Below, in pieces: positions 9,975-19,876 of a DNA stretch of 29,967 nt. The position numbers were made by a program, and so were the translations under genes. Each line of letters begins with the position of its first letter. Position 1 is the first letter of the stretch. The notes beneath the pieces were generated by a model, which saw only the letters and a list, made by a program, of their open reading frames with translations, was not told where the DNA came from and ran no database searches. The DNA is from Pseudomonadota bacterium (lineage in GTDB: Bacteria > Pseudomonadota > Alphaproteobacteria > Rhizobiales > Devosiaceae): the NCBI GenBank assembly GCA_023430705.1, contig JAEYZJ010000328.1:1-29967 (forward strand), in the 5' to 3' direction.

Positions 9975-11504
9975 ATGGGGTTGGGGGCTTACTTCCGGCT
10001 GGCCCGGGCCGGTTTCGTCCTCGCCCGCGAAGGGGCGCTGTCGCTGGCCGACAACGACGCCCTGCCGCCGGTGATGAAGGCGGGCATCCGCTTCGGCCGC
10101 CTGCTCGAGCGCCGCGAGGTCCGGCGCACCGGCAAGGTGGAACGCCTGACGCGCGCGCTGCACCGGCTGGGCCCGACCTACGTCAAGCTTGGCCAGACCC
10201 TCGCCACCCGTCCCGACATCGTCGGCGCCGAGGTTGCCGCCGACCTTTCCGTGCTTCAGGACGCCATGGAGCCTTTCGACCCGGCGCTGGTGCCCCGCCT
10301 GCTCGAGGAGGCGCTCGGTTCGCGCGCCGCCGAGCTGGTCGGGATCTCCCCGCCCGTCGCCGCCGCCTCCATCGCACAGGTGCATCACGCGACGCTTGCC
10401 GCCGGCACCAGGGTCGCCGTCAAGATTCTCCGCCCTGGCATCCGCGAGCGCTTTGCCGCCGATATCGAGAGCCAGTATGCCGGCGCCCGCCTGGCCGAGA
10501 CCTTCGTGCCGGGCCTGCGGCGCCTGCGCCCGGTCGACGTGGTCGCGACCCTCGACCGGTCCGCCCGCATCGAACTCGACCTGCGCATGGAAGCCGCCTC
10601 CATCTCGGAGTTCAGCGACAACATCAAGGCCGACACCGGTTTCGTCATTCCGCGGGTCCTCTGGGACTATACCTCCGACACCGTGCTGACCACGAGCTGG
10701 GTGGAGGGCATTCCGATCCGCGACCTCGCGGCGCTCGACGCGGCGGGCATCGACCGCAAGACCCTCGCGAGGAACCTGCTGCAGGCCTTCCTCAGGCACA
10801 CCGTCCGCGACGGCTTCTTCCATGCCGACCTGCACCCGGGCAATCTCTTCGCCGATCCGCGCACGAGCGACGTCGTCGCCGTCGACTTCGGCATCATGGG
10901 CCGCATCACCCGGCGCGAGCGGCGCTTCCTCGCCGACATCCTCTACGGCTTCATCACCCGCAACTACCGGCTCATCGCCGAGCGGCATTTCGAGATCGGC
11001 TACGTGCCGCGCACCCAGTCCGTCGACGACTTCGCCCAGGCGCTGCGCGCCATCGGCGAGCCGCAGCATGGCCGGCGCGTGTCGGACATCTCGATGGCCA
11101 AGGTCCTCGGGCAGCTCTTTGCCACCACCGAACTCTTCGAGATGCAGACCCGGCCCGAGCTGATCCTGCTGCAGAAGTCGATGGTGCTGGTGGAGGGCGT
11201 CGCGCGATCGCTCGATCCCGAGCTCGACATCTGGACCATCTCCGAGCCCATCGTCGGCGACTGGGTGCGGCGCGAGGCCGGGCCGCTCGGCCGGCTGGAG
11301 GACCTGAAGGACCATTTCGACACCGCGCTGGCCACCCTCGGCCGCCTGCCGGCCATCGCCGCCAAGGCCGAGGCGGCGCTCGACGACTACGAGCGCGACA
11401 AGCATGCCCCCGGCCGCCGCTTCAACCGCTTCATGATCCTCACCGGTTTCTGGGTGGGCCTCGCGGTCCTCCTCGTGGCCCTCTGGCGGCTCCTCGGATT
11501 CTGA
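9975..11504 (+). CDS. ubiB: ubiquinone biosynthesis regulatory protein kinase UbiB
   Basis: UbiB belongs to the ABC1/ADCK/UbiB atypical kinase-like family and is needed for ubiquinone synthesis, probably by supporting the membrane-bound biosynthetic complex. The 509 residues show the family KxGQ motif (KLGQ, 71-74), the alanine-rich loop PVAAASIAQVH at 127-137 that replaces the normal glycine-rich loop, K150 (VAVK), the catalytic-loop HADLHPGN at 283-290 and DFG at 304-306. A hydrophobic C-terminal segment, about 487-507, is the expected membrane anchor. It starts four bases after ubiE and ends at a strong inverted repeat. Confidence 0.96.
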   Translation: MGLGAYFRLARAGFVLAREGALSLADNDALPPVMKAGIRFGRLLERREVRRTGKVERLTRALHRLGPTYVKLGQTLATRPDIVGAEVAADLSVLQDAMEPFDPALVPRLLEEALGSRAAELVGISPPVAAASIAQVHHATLAAGTRVAVKILRPGIRERFAADIESQYAGARLAETFVPGLRRLRPVDVVATLDRSARIELDLRMEAASISEFSDNIKADTGFVIPRVLWDYTSDTVLTTSWVEGIPIRDLAALDAAGIDRKTLARNLLQAFLRHTVRDGFFHADLHPGNLFADPRTSDVVAVDFGIMGRITRRERRFLADILYGFITRNYRLIAERHFEIGYVPRTQSVDDFAQALRAIGEPQHGRRVSDISMAKVLGQLFATTELFEMQTRPELILLQKSMVLVEGVARSLDPELDIWTISEPIVGDWVRREAGPLGRLEDLKDHFDTALATLGRLPAIAAKAEAALDDYERDKHAPGRRFNRFMILTGFWVGLAVLLVALWRLLGF

Positions 11505-11537
11505 CGCCCGGTTCATCACCTGTTCATCAACCGGGCG
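11505..11537 (+). terminator. strong inverted repeat right after ubiB
   Basis: CGCCCGGTT (11505-11513) and AACCGGGCG (11529-11537) pair perfectly over nine bases with a 15-base loop, beginning at the first base after the ubiB stop codon. The loop holds a direct repeat of GTTCATCA. There is no T tract, so it may be a 3' stability hairpin or attenuator rather than a classical terminator. Confidence 0.5.
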
Positions 11538-11620
11538 ATAGCGAGGCGGCAGGCGCTTGCCGCTCCTGGGTCCCGGTCATAACGTGCGGGGGAGGCGGCC
11601 GGCCTGTTGAGGAGATTTTC

Positions 11621-12250
11621 ATGACCCTGAAGACTATTGGGCGGCTGGCCGGCGTGCTGCTGCTCGGCGCCAGCCTCGCCGGCTGCATGGACGTGACCGC
11701 CGAGGTCGAAGTCCTGTCCGACACCACGGGCAAGGCCACCACCACCATGACCATCGGTTCCGAGTTCTACCCGATGATCAAGCAGATGCGGGAAGCCGCC
11801 GAAGCTGGCGGCGAGGACGAGGACAGCTCCTCGGACACCGACTTCTGCAATGAAGAGGGCGACGTGCTGACCGAGAATGCCGATGGCGGCGCCACCTGCA
11901 CGTCGGTCAAGCAGGGCCCGCTCACCGAGATCACCGCCGACGAGGATGGCGTCAGCGAAGACACCGTCTTCACCGTGGTCAGCCCCGGCGTCGTCCGCGT
12001 CGCCTTCAAGACCAACGAGATGAGGAGCCAGGTCACCCAGGGCGAAGAGGATGCCCAGGCCGCGGCGATGATGAAGACCTATTTCGAGGGTCACAGCGCC
12101 ACCATCCGCATCAAGGGCAAGCGCATCGTCGAGACCAACATGACCAAGGTCGGCGACAACGCCGCCGAGACCGTCATTCCGTTCACGGACCTTCTCGACG
12201 GCAAGTCCGACCTGCCGGACGAGCTCTACGCGGTGGTCGACACCAACTGA
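11621..12250 (+). CDS. putative lipoprotein of unknown function
   Basis: This is a 209-residue exported protein. The N-terminus has a short basic region, a hydrophobic core and the lipobox L19-A20-G21-C22, so the mature protein should be lipid-anchored at C22. There is no aspartate right after the cysteine, so outer-membrane sorting is likely (family rule, inferred). The mature part begins with alternating residues suggesting beta strands. Around 65-85 it has an acidic, serine-rich stretch ([13 protein letters not shown]), and it contains two further cysteines that could form a disulfide. I do not recognise a characterised family. The ATG follows a clear GAGGAG ribosome site. Its stop codon overlaps the dut start by one base (TGATG), so the two are probably translationally coupled. 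Confidence 0.85.
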   Translation: MTLKTIGRLAGVLLLGASLAGCMDVTAEVEVLSDTTGKATTTMTIGSEFYPMIKQMREAAEAGGEDEDSSSDTDFCNEEGDVLTENADGGATCTSVKQGPLTEITADEDGVSEDTVFTVVSPGVVRVAFKTNEMRSQVTQGEEDAQAAAMMKTYFEGHSATIRIKGKRIVETNMTKVGDNAAETVIPFTDLLDGKSDLPDELYAVVDTN

Positions 12251-12708
12251 TGACCGAATCCATCCAGATCAGCTTCATCTGGTTCGAACACGGCCGGGGC
12301 CTTGCGGTCCCGCGCCACGAGACGGCCGGGGCGGCGGGAGTGGACCTCCTTGCCGCCGTCGGTCCCTCCGAAGTCCTGATCATCGGGCCGGGCCAGCGCG
12401 CGCTGGTGCCCACCGGCATGGCCATCGCCCTGCCCGTCGGCTACGAGGCGCAGGTTCGCCCGCGCTCCGGGCTCGCCGCCCGGCACGGCGTCACCGTGCT
12501 CAACTCGCCCGGCACGATCGACGCCGACTACCGCGGCGAGATCAAGGTCATCCTCGTCAATCATGGCGCTGCCCCTTTCGAGATCCGCCGCGGCGAGCGC
12601 ATCGCGCAGATGGTGGTCGCGCCGGTCACCCGCATTGAGTTCGAGCTCAGGGAGAGCCTCGATGAGACGGCACGTGGTGAAGGTGGCTTCGGCTCGACTG
12701 GCCGCTAG
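12250..12708 (+). CDS. dut: deoxyuridine 5'-triphosphate nucleotidohydrolase (dUTPase)
   Basis: The trimeric dUTPase hydrolyses dUTP to dUMP and pyrophosphate, keeping uracil out of DNA and feeding thymidylate synthesis. All five family motifs are present in the 152 residues: AGVDL (29-33), RPRSGLA (70-76), [13 protein letters not shown] (85-97, with the catalytic aspartate and the substrate-gating tyrosine), RGERIAQ (114-120) and [10 protein letters not shown] (142-151). The start ATG overlaps the stop of the lipoprotein gene. The 3' end overlaps the next gene by 47 bp, which is long for this kind of operon. Confidence 0.98.
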   Translation: MTESIQISFIWFEHGRGLAVPRHETAGAAGVDLLAAVGPSEVLIIGPGQRALVPTGMAIALPVGYEAQVRPRSGLAARHGVTVLNSPGTIDADYRGEIKVILVNHGAAPFEIRRGERIAQMVVAPVTRIEFELRESLDETARGEGGFGSTGR

Positions 12709-13408
12709 CCTCGGTTTCGCGCTGCTCGCCGCGCCGGCCTCGGCAGGCGACGCCGCGGCGCTCGGCCCGCTCGGCTTTTCCGCCGATGGCCGCTATTTCG
12801 GCTACGAGGAATACGGCGTCCAGGATGGCTCCGGCTTCCCCTATGCCTCCGTCTTCCTGGTCGATCTCGCCGAGGACCGGTGGGTCGGCAGTCCGGTCCG
12901 CGTCCGCCTCGACGATGAAACCCGAACCCTCGATGCGGCGCGCCGTCAGGCTCTCTCGCAGGCCGCCCCCATGCTCGAGAAGGCCGCGCTGGTCGTGCCT
13001 GCTCAGCCCCTGTTGATGAACGCCGATGGCGAGGTCGGCGTCGACGGCGCCGAGGCCGTCTTCGGGCTTTTCCGCCACGGGCTCGACGAGCCCGGCAACC
13101 AGTTGCGCCTCGAGCTCGAGACCTTTCCCTCGACGACGACCGAGCCCTGCGCCAGCTTCGGCATGGCCGAGCCGGTCAAGGGGTTCGCCCTGACCCTCGT
13201 CGATGAGGCCGGTACCGCCAGCGAGATGCATCGCGACGCCTCGGTTCCCGCCTCGCGGCGCTGCGTCGTCGACTATCGCATCCATGCCGTGCTGGCGCCG
13301 TTCCCGCGCGGCCTCGACGCCACGCCGCTCGTCGCCGTCATCTCGGTCTACAGCCTCGGCTTCGAGGGTCCCGACCGTCGCTTCGTCACTCTGCCGGTCA
13401 CGCCGTGA
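12662..13408 (+). CDS. predicted secreted protein, DUF2259-like
   Basis: The 248-residue protein has a typical Sec signal peptide: basic MRRHVVK, a hydrophobic core and APASA cleaved near residue 28. The mature start [24 protein letters not shown] matches what I remember of the DUF2259 family of predicted secreted proteins in Hyphomicrobiales; its function is unknown. Two cysteines in the second half could form a disulfide in the periplasm. I chose the ATG at 12662, inside the end of dut, because GGGAGAG lies just upstream and the signal peptide begins there; the longer open frame upstream is only out-of-phase dut. GTG codons four, five and seven codons later are alternatives. The gene overlaps the next by four bases (GTGA). 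Confidence 0.85.
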   Translation: MRRHVVKVASARLAASLGFALLAAPASAGDAAALGPLGFSADGRYFGYEEYGVQDGSGFPYASVFLVDLAEDRWVGSPVRVRLDDETRTLDAARRQALSQAAPMLEKAALVVPAQPLLMNADGEVGVDGAEAVFGLFRHGLDEPGNQLRLELETFPSTTTEPCASFGMAEPVKGFALTLVDEAGTASEMHRDASVPASRRCVVDYRIHAVLAPFPRGLDATPLVAVISVYSLGFEGPDRRFVTLPVTP

Positions 13409-14121
13409 GCACACTCAGCCCCGAAGAGATCAAGCGCTACTCCCGCCACATCGTGCTGCGCGGCGTCGGCGGGGAGGGCCAGCAGAAGCTGAAGGCCGCC
13501 CGCGTGCTGGTCGTCGGCGCGGGCGGGCTCGGCAGCCCCGTCATCGCCTATCTTGCCGCCGCCGGCGTGGGCACGCTCGGTGTCGTCGACCACGACATCG
13601 TCTCGCTGTCCAACCTGCAGCGCCAGATGATCCATCAGGTCGAGGCGATCGGCACGCCCAAGGTCGAAAGCGCCGCCGCCTTCGTCGCCGGCCTCAACGG
13701 GCATGTGGGCTACGTCCCGCATGTCGAGCGCATCGAGGCCGCAAATGCCGGCCGGCTGGTCTCGGGCTACGACTACGTGCTCGACGGCACCGACAATTTC
13801 GGCACCCGCGCCATCGTCGCCGAAGCCTGCCGGGCGGCCGGCGTGCCGCTGGTTTCCGGGGCCGTCTCGATGTTCGATGGCCAGGTCACGGTGTTCGTGC
13901 CGGGCGGCAGGACGTTCCGCGACCTCTATCCCGACACCCCGGACGAGGCCGACCTGCCGGCCTGCGAGGTGGTCGGCGTCCTTGGTGCGGTCACCGGCGT
14001 CATCGGCACGTTGATGGCGATGGAAGCCATCAAGCTCATCACCGGAGTAGGGGAGCCGCTCATCGGCCGCCTCCTCCTCTATGATGGCCGCGCCGCCAGC
14101 TTCACCGAGCTGGCCTACTAG
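13405..14121 (+). CDS. moeB: MoeB/ThiF-family adenylyltransferase without zinc CxxC motifs
   Basis: Members of this E1-like family adenylate the C-terminal glycine of a ubiquitin-like sulfur carrier (MoaD or ThiS) for molybdopterin or thiamine synthesis. The 238 residues show R14 (YSRHI), the nucleotide loop GAGGLGSP (38-45), DHDIVSLSNLQRQ (62-74), K86 and the DGTDNF element (127-132). C187 (LPACEVVGVLG) matches the conserved cysteine of MoeB. The protein has only two cysteines, so both zinc-binding CxxC pairs known from E. coli MoeB are missing; the C-terminus stops before the second. The start is GTG in a four-base overlap with the upstream stop. The partner could be MoaD, ThiS or another carrier; none is encoded here. 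Confidence 0.85.
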   Translation: MSTLSPEEIKRYSRHIVLRGVGGEGQQKLKAARVLVVGAGGLGSPVIAYLAAAGVGTLGVVDHDIVSLSNLQRQMIHQVEAIGTPKVESAAAFVAGLNGHVGYVPHVERIEAANAGRLVSGYDYVLDGTDNFGTRAIVAEACRAAGVPLVSGAVSMFDGQVTVFVPGGRTFRDLYPDTPDEADLPACEVVGVLGAVTGVIGTLMAMEAIKLITGVGEPLIGRLLLYDGRAASFTELAY

Positions 14122-14135
14122 CGTCTCCCATTGGG

Positions 14136-14154
14136 CCGCGGATCAAGTCCGCGG
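14136..14154. repeat. palindromic repeat-like hairpin between convergent genes
   Basis: CCGCGGA and TCCGCGG pair over seven bases around TCAAG, followed by ATGACG. The form 'inverted repeat with a TCAAG loop plus GATGACG' resembles short dispersed palindromic elements I know from alphaproteobacterial intergenic DNA. It sits between the ends of moeB and the permease gene, so it could also serve as a two-way terminator. Confidence 0.5.
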
Positions 14155-14206
14155 ATGACGGCCGAGAGAGCGTCGGCTGGGGCGGGAAACGCTTCGCTTC
14201 CCGCCC

Positions 14207-15151
14207 TTACCTTGCGCCGCGCAGGGCGAGGGCGCGCTGCGCCCGCACCGAGAACATCACGAGCGCGGCGATGGTGACCACGAACGGGATCATCCGGATC
14301 AGCTCGGCCGGGATTTCGTTGAACAGGCCTGGCATCACCACGGCCAGCGCCTCGAAGCAGCCGAAGAGCAGCGCGGCGATGAGCGCGCCGACCGGATGGC
14401 GCGCGCCCAGCAGCACCGCGCCCAGCGCGATGAAGCCACGGCCCGCAGTCATGTCGCGGGTGAAGCCGACATAGTTGAACATCGCAAGCTGCGCGCCCCC
14501 GAGACCCGCCAGCGCCCCCGAGACGACGAGACTCCAGGTGCGGACCTTGTTGACCGGGATGCCCGCGGCCTCGGGCGCCGCGGGGTACTCGCCCACGCCG
14601 CGCAGCCACAGGCCCCAGGGCGTGCGGTAGAGGAAGTACCAGATGGCAAAGACGAGGAAGGCGGCAACCCAGCTCAGCACCGAATGGCCCGAGAGGAACG
14701 CGGTGAGCGTCGGCCCGATGCCCGGGATACCGGAGAGGAAGCTGAGGTCGACGGCCGGGATGGCCTTGGAGGGCAGGTTGATCGAGGTGCCCTTGTCGCC
14801 GCCGGTAGCGAGAGCCAGCGCGAACACCGTACCGCCCGTGGCGAGGATGTTGATGGCAAAGCCGACGAGGATGATGTCGGCCTTCAGCCGCAGCGCGAAG
14901 AACGCCATGAGCAGTCCGAGCAGGGCCCCGGCGCCGAGGCCCGCCACCACCGCCACGTACCACGGGGCATAGACCGAGACGATCACCGCGGTCAGGCAGC
15001 CGATCAGCATCATGCCCTCGAGCGCGACGTTGAGCGCTCCCGAAAGGTCGGCGACGAGACCGCCCATGGTCGCGAGCAGCAGCGGCGTCGTGGTGCGGAT
15101 GACGGTGACGAAGAACGTCGCCGAAAAGACCGTGAGGAACAGTTCCATCAT
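14207..15151 (-). CDS. ABC transporter permease, BMP/nucleoside type (second)
   Basis: This is one of the two membrane subunits of the nucleoside-type ABC importer encoded with the genes upstream. The 314 residues are very hydrophobic, with about eight to ten membrane segments. The family hallmark GLVADLSGALNVALEGMMLIG near the N-terminus is typical of the YufQ/NupQ-like permeases of BMP-linked transporters. The cytoplasmic loop LRGVGEYPAAPEAAGI contacts the ATPase. The start overlaps the stop of the upstream permease (ATGATG); either ATG, at 15151 or 15148, could be used. It is the last gene of the minus-strand operon. Confidence 0.93.
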   Translation of the reverse strand: MMELFLTVFSATFFVTVIRTTTPLLLATMGGLVADLSGALNVALEGMMLIGCLTAVIVSVYAPWYVAVVAGLGAGALLGLLMAFFALRLKADIILVGFAINILATGGTVFALALATGGDKGTSINLPSKAIPAVDLSFLSGIPGIGPTLTAFLSGHSVLSWVAAFLVFAIWYFLYRTPWGLWLRGVGEYPAAPEAAGIPVNKVRTWSLVVSGALAGLGGAQLAMFNYVGFTRDMTAGRGFIALGAVLLGARHPVGALIAALLFGCFEALAVVMPGLFNEIPAELIRMIPFVVTIAALVMFSVRAQRALALRGAR

Positions 15152-16256
15152 TTGGAGGCACCCCCGACAGCGACAGGCGCGGTCGCGGCCGCGGTGCCGC
15201 GCTTGAACCACCTGGTGATGAAGTTGAGCGAGAAGCTCGACGAGACGAGCAGGATGATGATCGCGGTGACGACGCCGATCACCTCGGCCGGCACGTCCGT
15301 CCTCAGGTTCATCAGCAGCGCGCCCTGCCGGAGATAGGCGTAGAACAGCGCGACGACCGGCACCGCCAGGGGACGGCTGCGCGCCACGATGGCGACGAGG
15401 ATGCCCTCGAAGGCGATGCCGCCCTCGAACAGCACGGTGAGCTTGCCGAAGGCCTGGCCCTGGATCAGCATCGAGCCGAGGAGGCCTCCCAGCGCGCCCG
15501 ACGCGGTCATGGCCGAAACCATGATGAAGGTGGACTTGATGCCGGCATACTCGGCAAAGCGCGCATTGTGGCCGACGAGGCGGAGCTTGAGGCCCCAGCT
15601 GGTGCGATAGAGCGCGAACCACACCACGACCACCGAAACCAGCGCGAAGATGAGGCCGAGGTCGATGCGCGTCTTGTCGACCAGCGTCGGAAACACCGCG
15701 GCGTCGGGGAAGGGGTTGGTGGTGTTCTGGCCGCTGCCCGGCGGCACGAGGAAGCGCAGCACGAGGAAGTTGCACAGCTCGATCGCGATGTAGTTCAGCA
15801 TCAGCGACGAGACGATTTCGTTGGCGCCCAGCTTCGCCTTGGCGATGCCGGGCAGGAACCCGTAGAAGCCGCCGGCCAGCATGGCCGCGAGAACGCCGAG
15901 CGGGATCGCCGCCCAGCTCGCCCCGAGCGGGGACAGCGCCACCAGGCTCGCCGCCATTGCGCCGATATAGACCTGTCCCTGCACGCCCATCGAGAACTGC
16001 CGGGCCTGGAACACGAGGCTGAACGCGAGGCCCGTGATGGTCAGCTTGGCAGCGTCGTCGATCCACAGCCCGATGGTTCTCACGCGCGAGATCGGCGCGG
16101 TGAGCAGCTGCGTCAGCGCGTTGAGCGGCTCCTTGGAAGTGATCAGCACGATGACGAAGGTGACGAGCAGCGCGATGGCGAGCGCGCCGAGCGCGCGGCC
16201 CACCTCGCGCCGGACGGTCTTCCAGCGCGCGCTGCGGTTGATGGCCGGGAGGGTGC

Positions 16257-16260
<4 letters not shown>
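15148..16260 (-). CDS. ABC transporter permease, BMP/nucleoside type (first)
   Basis: This is the other membrane subunit of the importer, 370 residues, related to YufP/NupP. After a short basic cytoplasmic N-terminus, a first membrane span lies at about 23-41. The segment SLVFQARQFSMGVQGQVYIGAMAAS is the family hallmark. LGANEIVSSLMLNYIA is another typical permease stretch, and LRLVGHNARFAEYAGI is the ATPase-contact loop. The gene overlaps the ATPase stop by four bases (ATGA) and the second permease by four bases, so translation of all three is probably coupled. The substrate is inferred to be a nucleoside from the neighbours. Confidence 0.93.
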
Positions 16261-17801
<1,541 letters not shown>

Positions 17802-17820
17802 GTCTGCCCCCGCAGAAAGT

Positions 17821-17846
17821 GGGGACCCCGCCGTGGCGAGGTCCCC
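17821..17846 (-). terminator. intercistronic stem-loop between binding protein and ATPase genes
   Basis: GGGGACC (17821-17827) pairs with GGTCCCC (17840-17846), and inside it CGC pairs with GCG after one mismatch. This strong hairpin lies eight bases past the binding-protein stop and has no T tract. Such hairpins in binding-protein operons usually protect the upstream message or reduce read-through, giving more binding protein than membrane subunits (known for other operons, inferred here). Confidence 0.6.
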
Positions 17847-17853
17847 GGGTTCA

Positions 17854-18903
17854 TCAGTTCATCACGGTGTCGACGACGATCTCGCCGGCGGTGATCTTCT
17901 TTTCCAGCTCGTCGACCTCGGCGCGAACCTCGGCCGGCACGGTCTTCTCGTACTGGGCGTTGCGGGAAATGCCGACGGCATTGTCCTTGAGGCCCAGGAT
18001 CAGCGTCTTGCCGTATTCCTGGGTGCCATCGATCGTGTTCTTCAGCACGAGGTAAAGCGAGTCGCCCACGCGCTTTTCCACCGAGGTGAAGATCACGTCG
18101 GCCTGCGCCGGGTCGCTCTCGGCGAAGATGGCGGCCTGGTCGCTGTCGACGCCGACGGCCAGCTTGCCTGCATCCTTGGCCGCCTGCAGCGCGCCGATGC
18201 CGGTGCCGCCGGCGATCGGGAACACGATGTCGACGCCCTGGTTGAACTGGGCCAGCGCGATTTCCTTGCCCTTGGCCGGGTCGGTGAAGGTGCCGGCCAC
18301 CTGGCTGACGATCTCGACGTCGGGATTGGCTGCCTTGGCGCCCTGGTCGAAGCCGACCTTGAAGTCGAGCACGGTCGGGCCTTCCATGCCCACGATCGTG
18401 CCGAGCTTGCCGCTCTGCGAGATCTTGGCCGCGGCGTAGCCGGCGAGGTAGCCGGCGGTCGAGGTGTAGTACTGGATGCCGATGACGTTGTCGCAGTCGC
18501 AGTTGGCGAAGTCGACGGTGTCGTCGAAGATCACGAACTTCTCGTCGGGGTACTCGGCGGCGATCTCTGGCACGTAGGGGCCCATCTCGAACGTGCCGAC
18601 GATGACGACGTCATAGCCCGAGTCCGCGGCGTCGGCGAGCGCCGGCTGCCACTTGCTCTTGTCGGTGCCCGCTTCGATGATCTTCAGCTCGACCGGCAGC
18701 TCGGCGCTGGCCCGGTTGAGGCCCGCGGCGGCGGAGTCGAAGAAGCTCTTGTCGCCCAGCGTGCCGTGCACGACCAGCGCGACCTTCAGCGGGTTGTCCT
18801 GGGTGTACTCCTGCGCGGCGGCGGGAATTGCCGTCGATGCCATCAGCGCGGCGGCGAGCAGGGAACCTGCAGCGGCCTTGGTGAGAGTCGGGAACAGAGA
18901 CAT
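17854..18903 (-). CDS. BMP/PnrA-type substrate-binding protein of nucleoside ABC transporter
   Basis: This periplasmic binding protein should capture the substrate for the transporter encoded next to it. The start is the ATG at 18903, with AGGAG five to six bases upstream; a GTG six bases earlier lies inside that ribosome site. The 349 residues begin with a Sec signal peptide (hydrophobic core then IPAAA, cleaved before QEY). There is no lipobox, so the protein is soluble in the periplasm. The family motif GTLGDKSFFDSAAAGL follows, then the bmp-type segments YYTSTAGYLAGYAAA, GTIVGMEGP and VFPIAGGTGIGALQAA. The sequence NCDCDN before the YYTST segment is unusual and could allow a vicinal-type disulfide or metal contact. 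A nucleoside substrate is inferred from neighbouring nucleoside hydrolase and deaminase genes. Confidence 0.93.
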   Translation of the reverse strand: MSLFPTLTKAAAGSLLAAALMASTAIPAAAQEYTQDNPLKVALVVHGTLGDKSFFDSAAAGLNRASAELPVELKIIEAGTDKSKWQPALADAADSGYDVVIVGTFEMGPYVPEIAAEYPDEKFVIFDDTVDFANCDCDNVIGIQYYTSTAGYLAGYAAAKISQSGKLGTIVGMEGPTVLDFKVGFDQGAKAANPDVEIVSQVAGTFTDPAKGKEIALAQFNQGVDIVFPIAGGTGIGALQAAKDAGKLAVGVDSDQAAIFAESDPAQADVIFTSVEKRVGDSLYLVLKNTIDGTQEYGKTLILGLKDNAVGISRNAQYEKTVPAEVRAEVDELEKKITAGEIVVDTVMN

Positions 18904-18927
18904 GCGCACTCCTGTTTGCGTTTGTTC

Positions 18928-19875
18928 TCAGGGAAGGTAGGCGGCGGATACGGCGTAGAGGGCGTCGACCCTTGCGACGTCGACCTCCTCGACGAACGTA
19001 ATCTTGGGCGTGCCGAGGCGGCCCGAGGGATCGACCAGCGTCATGCCGCGGGTGATGCCCGGCGCCAGCGCCACGGAGGAGGAAGCCGAGATCGACTTGC
19101 TCACCATGGTCGGGTCGAGCACCACGGCGGCCGCCAGCGGATCGACATAGAGGAACCGGTCGGGCAGGCCGCGCTTCACCCCGTTCGAGCGGGCATGCTG
19201 CTGCAGCGCCGCGTTGAACGCCTTGAGCGGCGAGGGCGCGATGGTGGCGAACAGCGCATCGACCTTCTCGCCGTCCATGAAATGGGTGAGGCAGGGCTCC
19301 CAGGGGACGACGACCGTCTCGATGCCGGCGGTCAGCACCACATGCGCGCCCTCGGGGTCGGCATAGATGTTGAACTCGGCCGCCGGGGTCGTGTTGCCGC
19401 GGCCATAGACGTTGCCGCCCATGATGGTGAGCGTGCCGATACCCTCGACGATGCCCGGATCGAGCCGCAGCGCCAGCGCCAGGTTCGTCAGCGGGCCGAT
19501 CATCAGGATATCGACCTTCTCGCCCTTGGCCCGGGCTTCGTTGAAGGTGCGCACCAGCACCCCGACGCCGTCGTCGGATGCGTGCTCGTTCTGGCGCTCC
19601 GGCCGCGGCGCTCCGCCCAGGCCGTCGTCGCCATGCACGTACTTGGCATCGATCACCGGCTGCGTCAGCGGCCGGTCGGCGCCCCGATGCACCGGAACGT
19701 CGATGCCGAGGTGTGCGCAGACCGCCAGCAGGTTCGTCGTCGCCTGGTCGCGGCCCACATTGCCGAACACGGTGGTGATGATGTCGGGGGTCTTGCCGTT
19801 CGCGACGAGGAGGATCAGGGCCTGGGCGTCGTCGACGCCACCGTCGCTGTCGAAAATGAACTTACGCTTGGTCAA
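18928..19875 (-). CDS. nucleoside hydrolase (IUNH family)
   Basis: Nucleoside hydrolases split the N-glycosidic bond of nucleosides into free base and ribose. With a TTG start at 19875 the protein has 315 residues, the family length. The calcium/ribose-binding cluster is DSDGGVDDA (9-17), a variant of the usual DTDPGxDD. HGDDGLGG (81-88) and EFNIYADPEGA (167-177) are the other family motifs. At the usual 'HD' near the C-terminus the protein reads VDPLAA (244-249): the aspartate is kept but the histidine is valine. The TTG lies one base beyond the upstream amidohydrolase stop, with a weak purine-rich ribosome site; a longer open frame upstream overlaps that gene and is unlikely. The base specificity cannot be read from the sequence. 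Confidence 0.9.
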   Translation of the reverse strand: MTKRKFIFDSDGGVDDAQALILLVANGKTPDIITTVFGNVGRDQATTNLLAVCAHLGIDVPVHRGADRPLTQPVIDAKYVHGDDGLGGAPRPERQNEHASDDGVGVLVRTFNEARAKGEKVDILMIGPLTNLALALRLDPGIVEGIGTLTIMGGNVYGRGNTTPAAEFNIYADPEGAHVVLTAGIETVVVPWEPCLTHFMDGEKVDALFATIAPSPLKAFNAALQQHARSNGVKRGLPDRFLYVDPLAAAVVLDPTMVSKSISASSSVALAPGITRGMTLVDPSGRLGTPKITFVEEVDVARVDALYAVSAAYLP

Positions 19876-19876
19876 G

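Noticed and set aside
9912..11519. 535-residue minus-strand frame over ubiB
   Set aside because: It is a shadow of ubiB, whose motifs are all intact on the plus strand.
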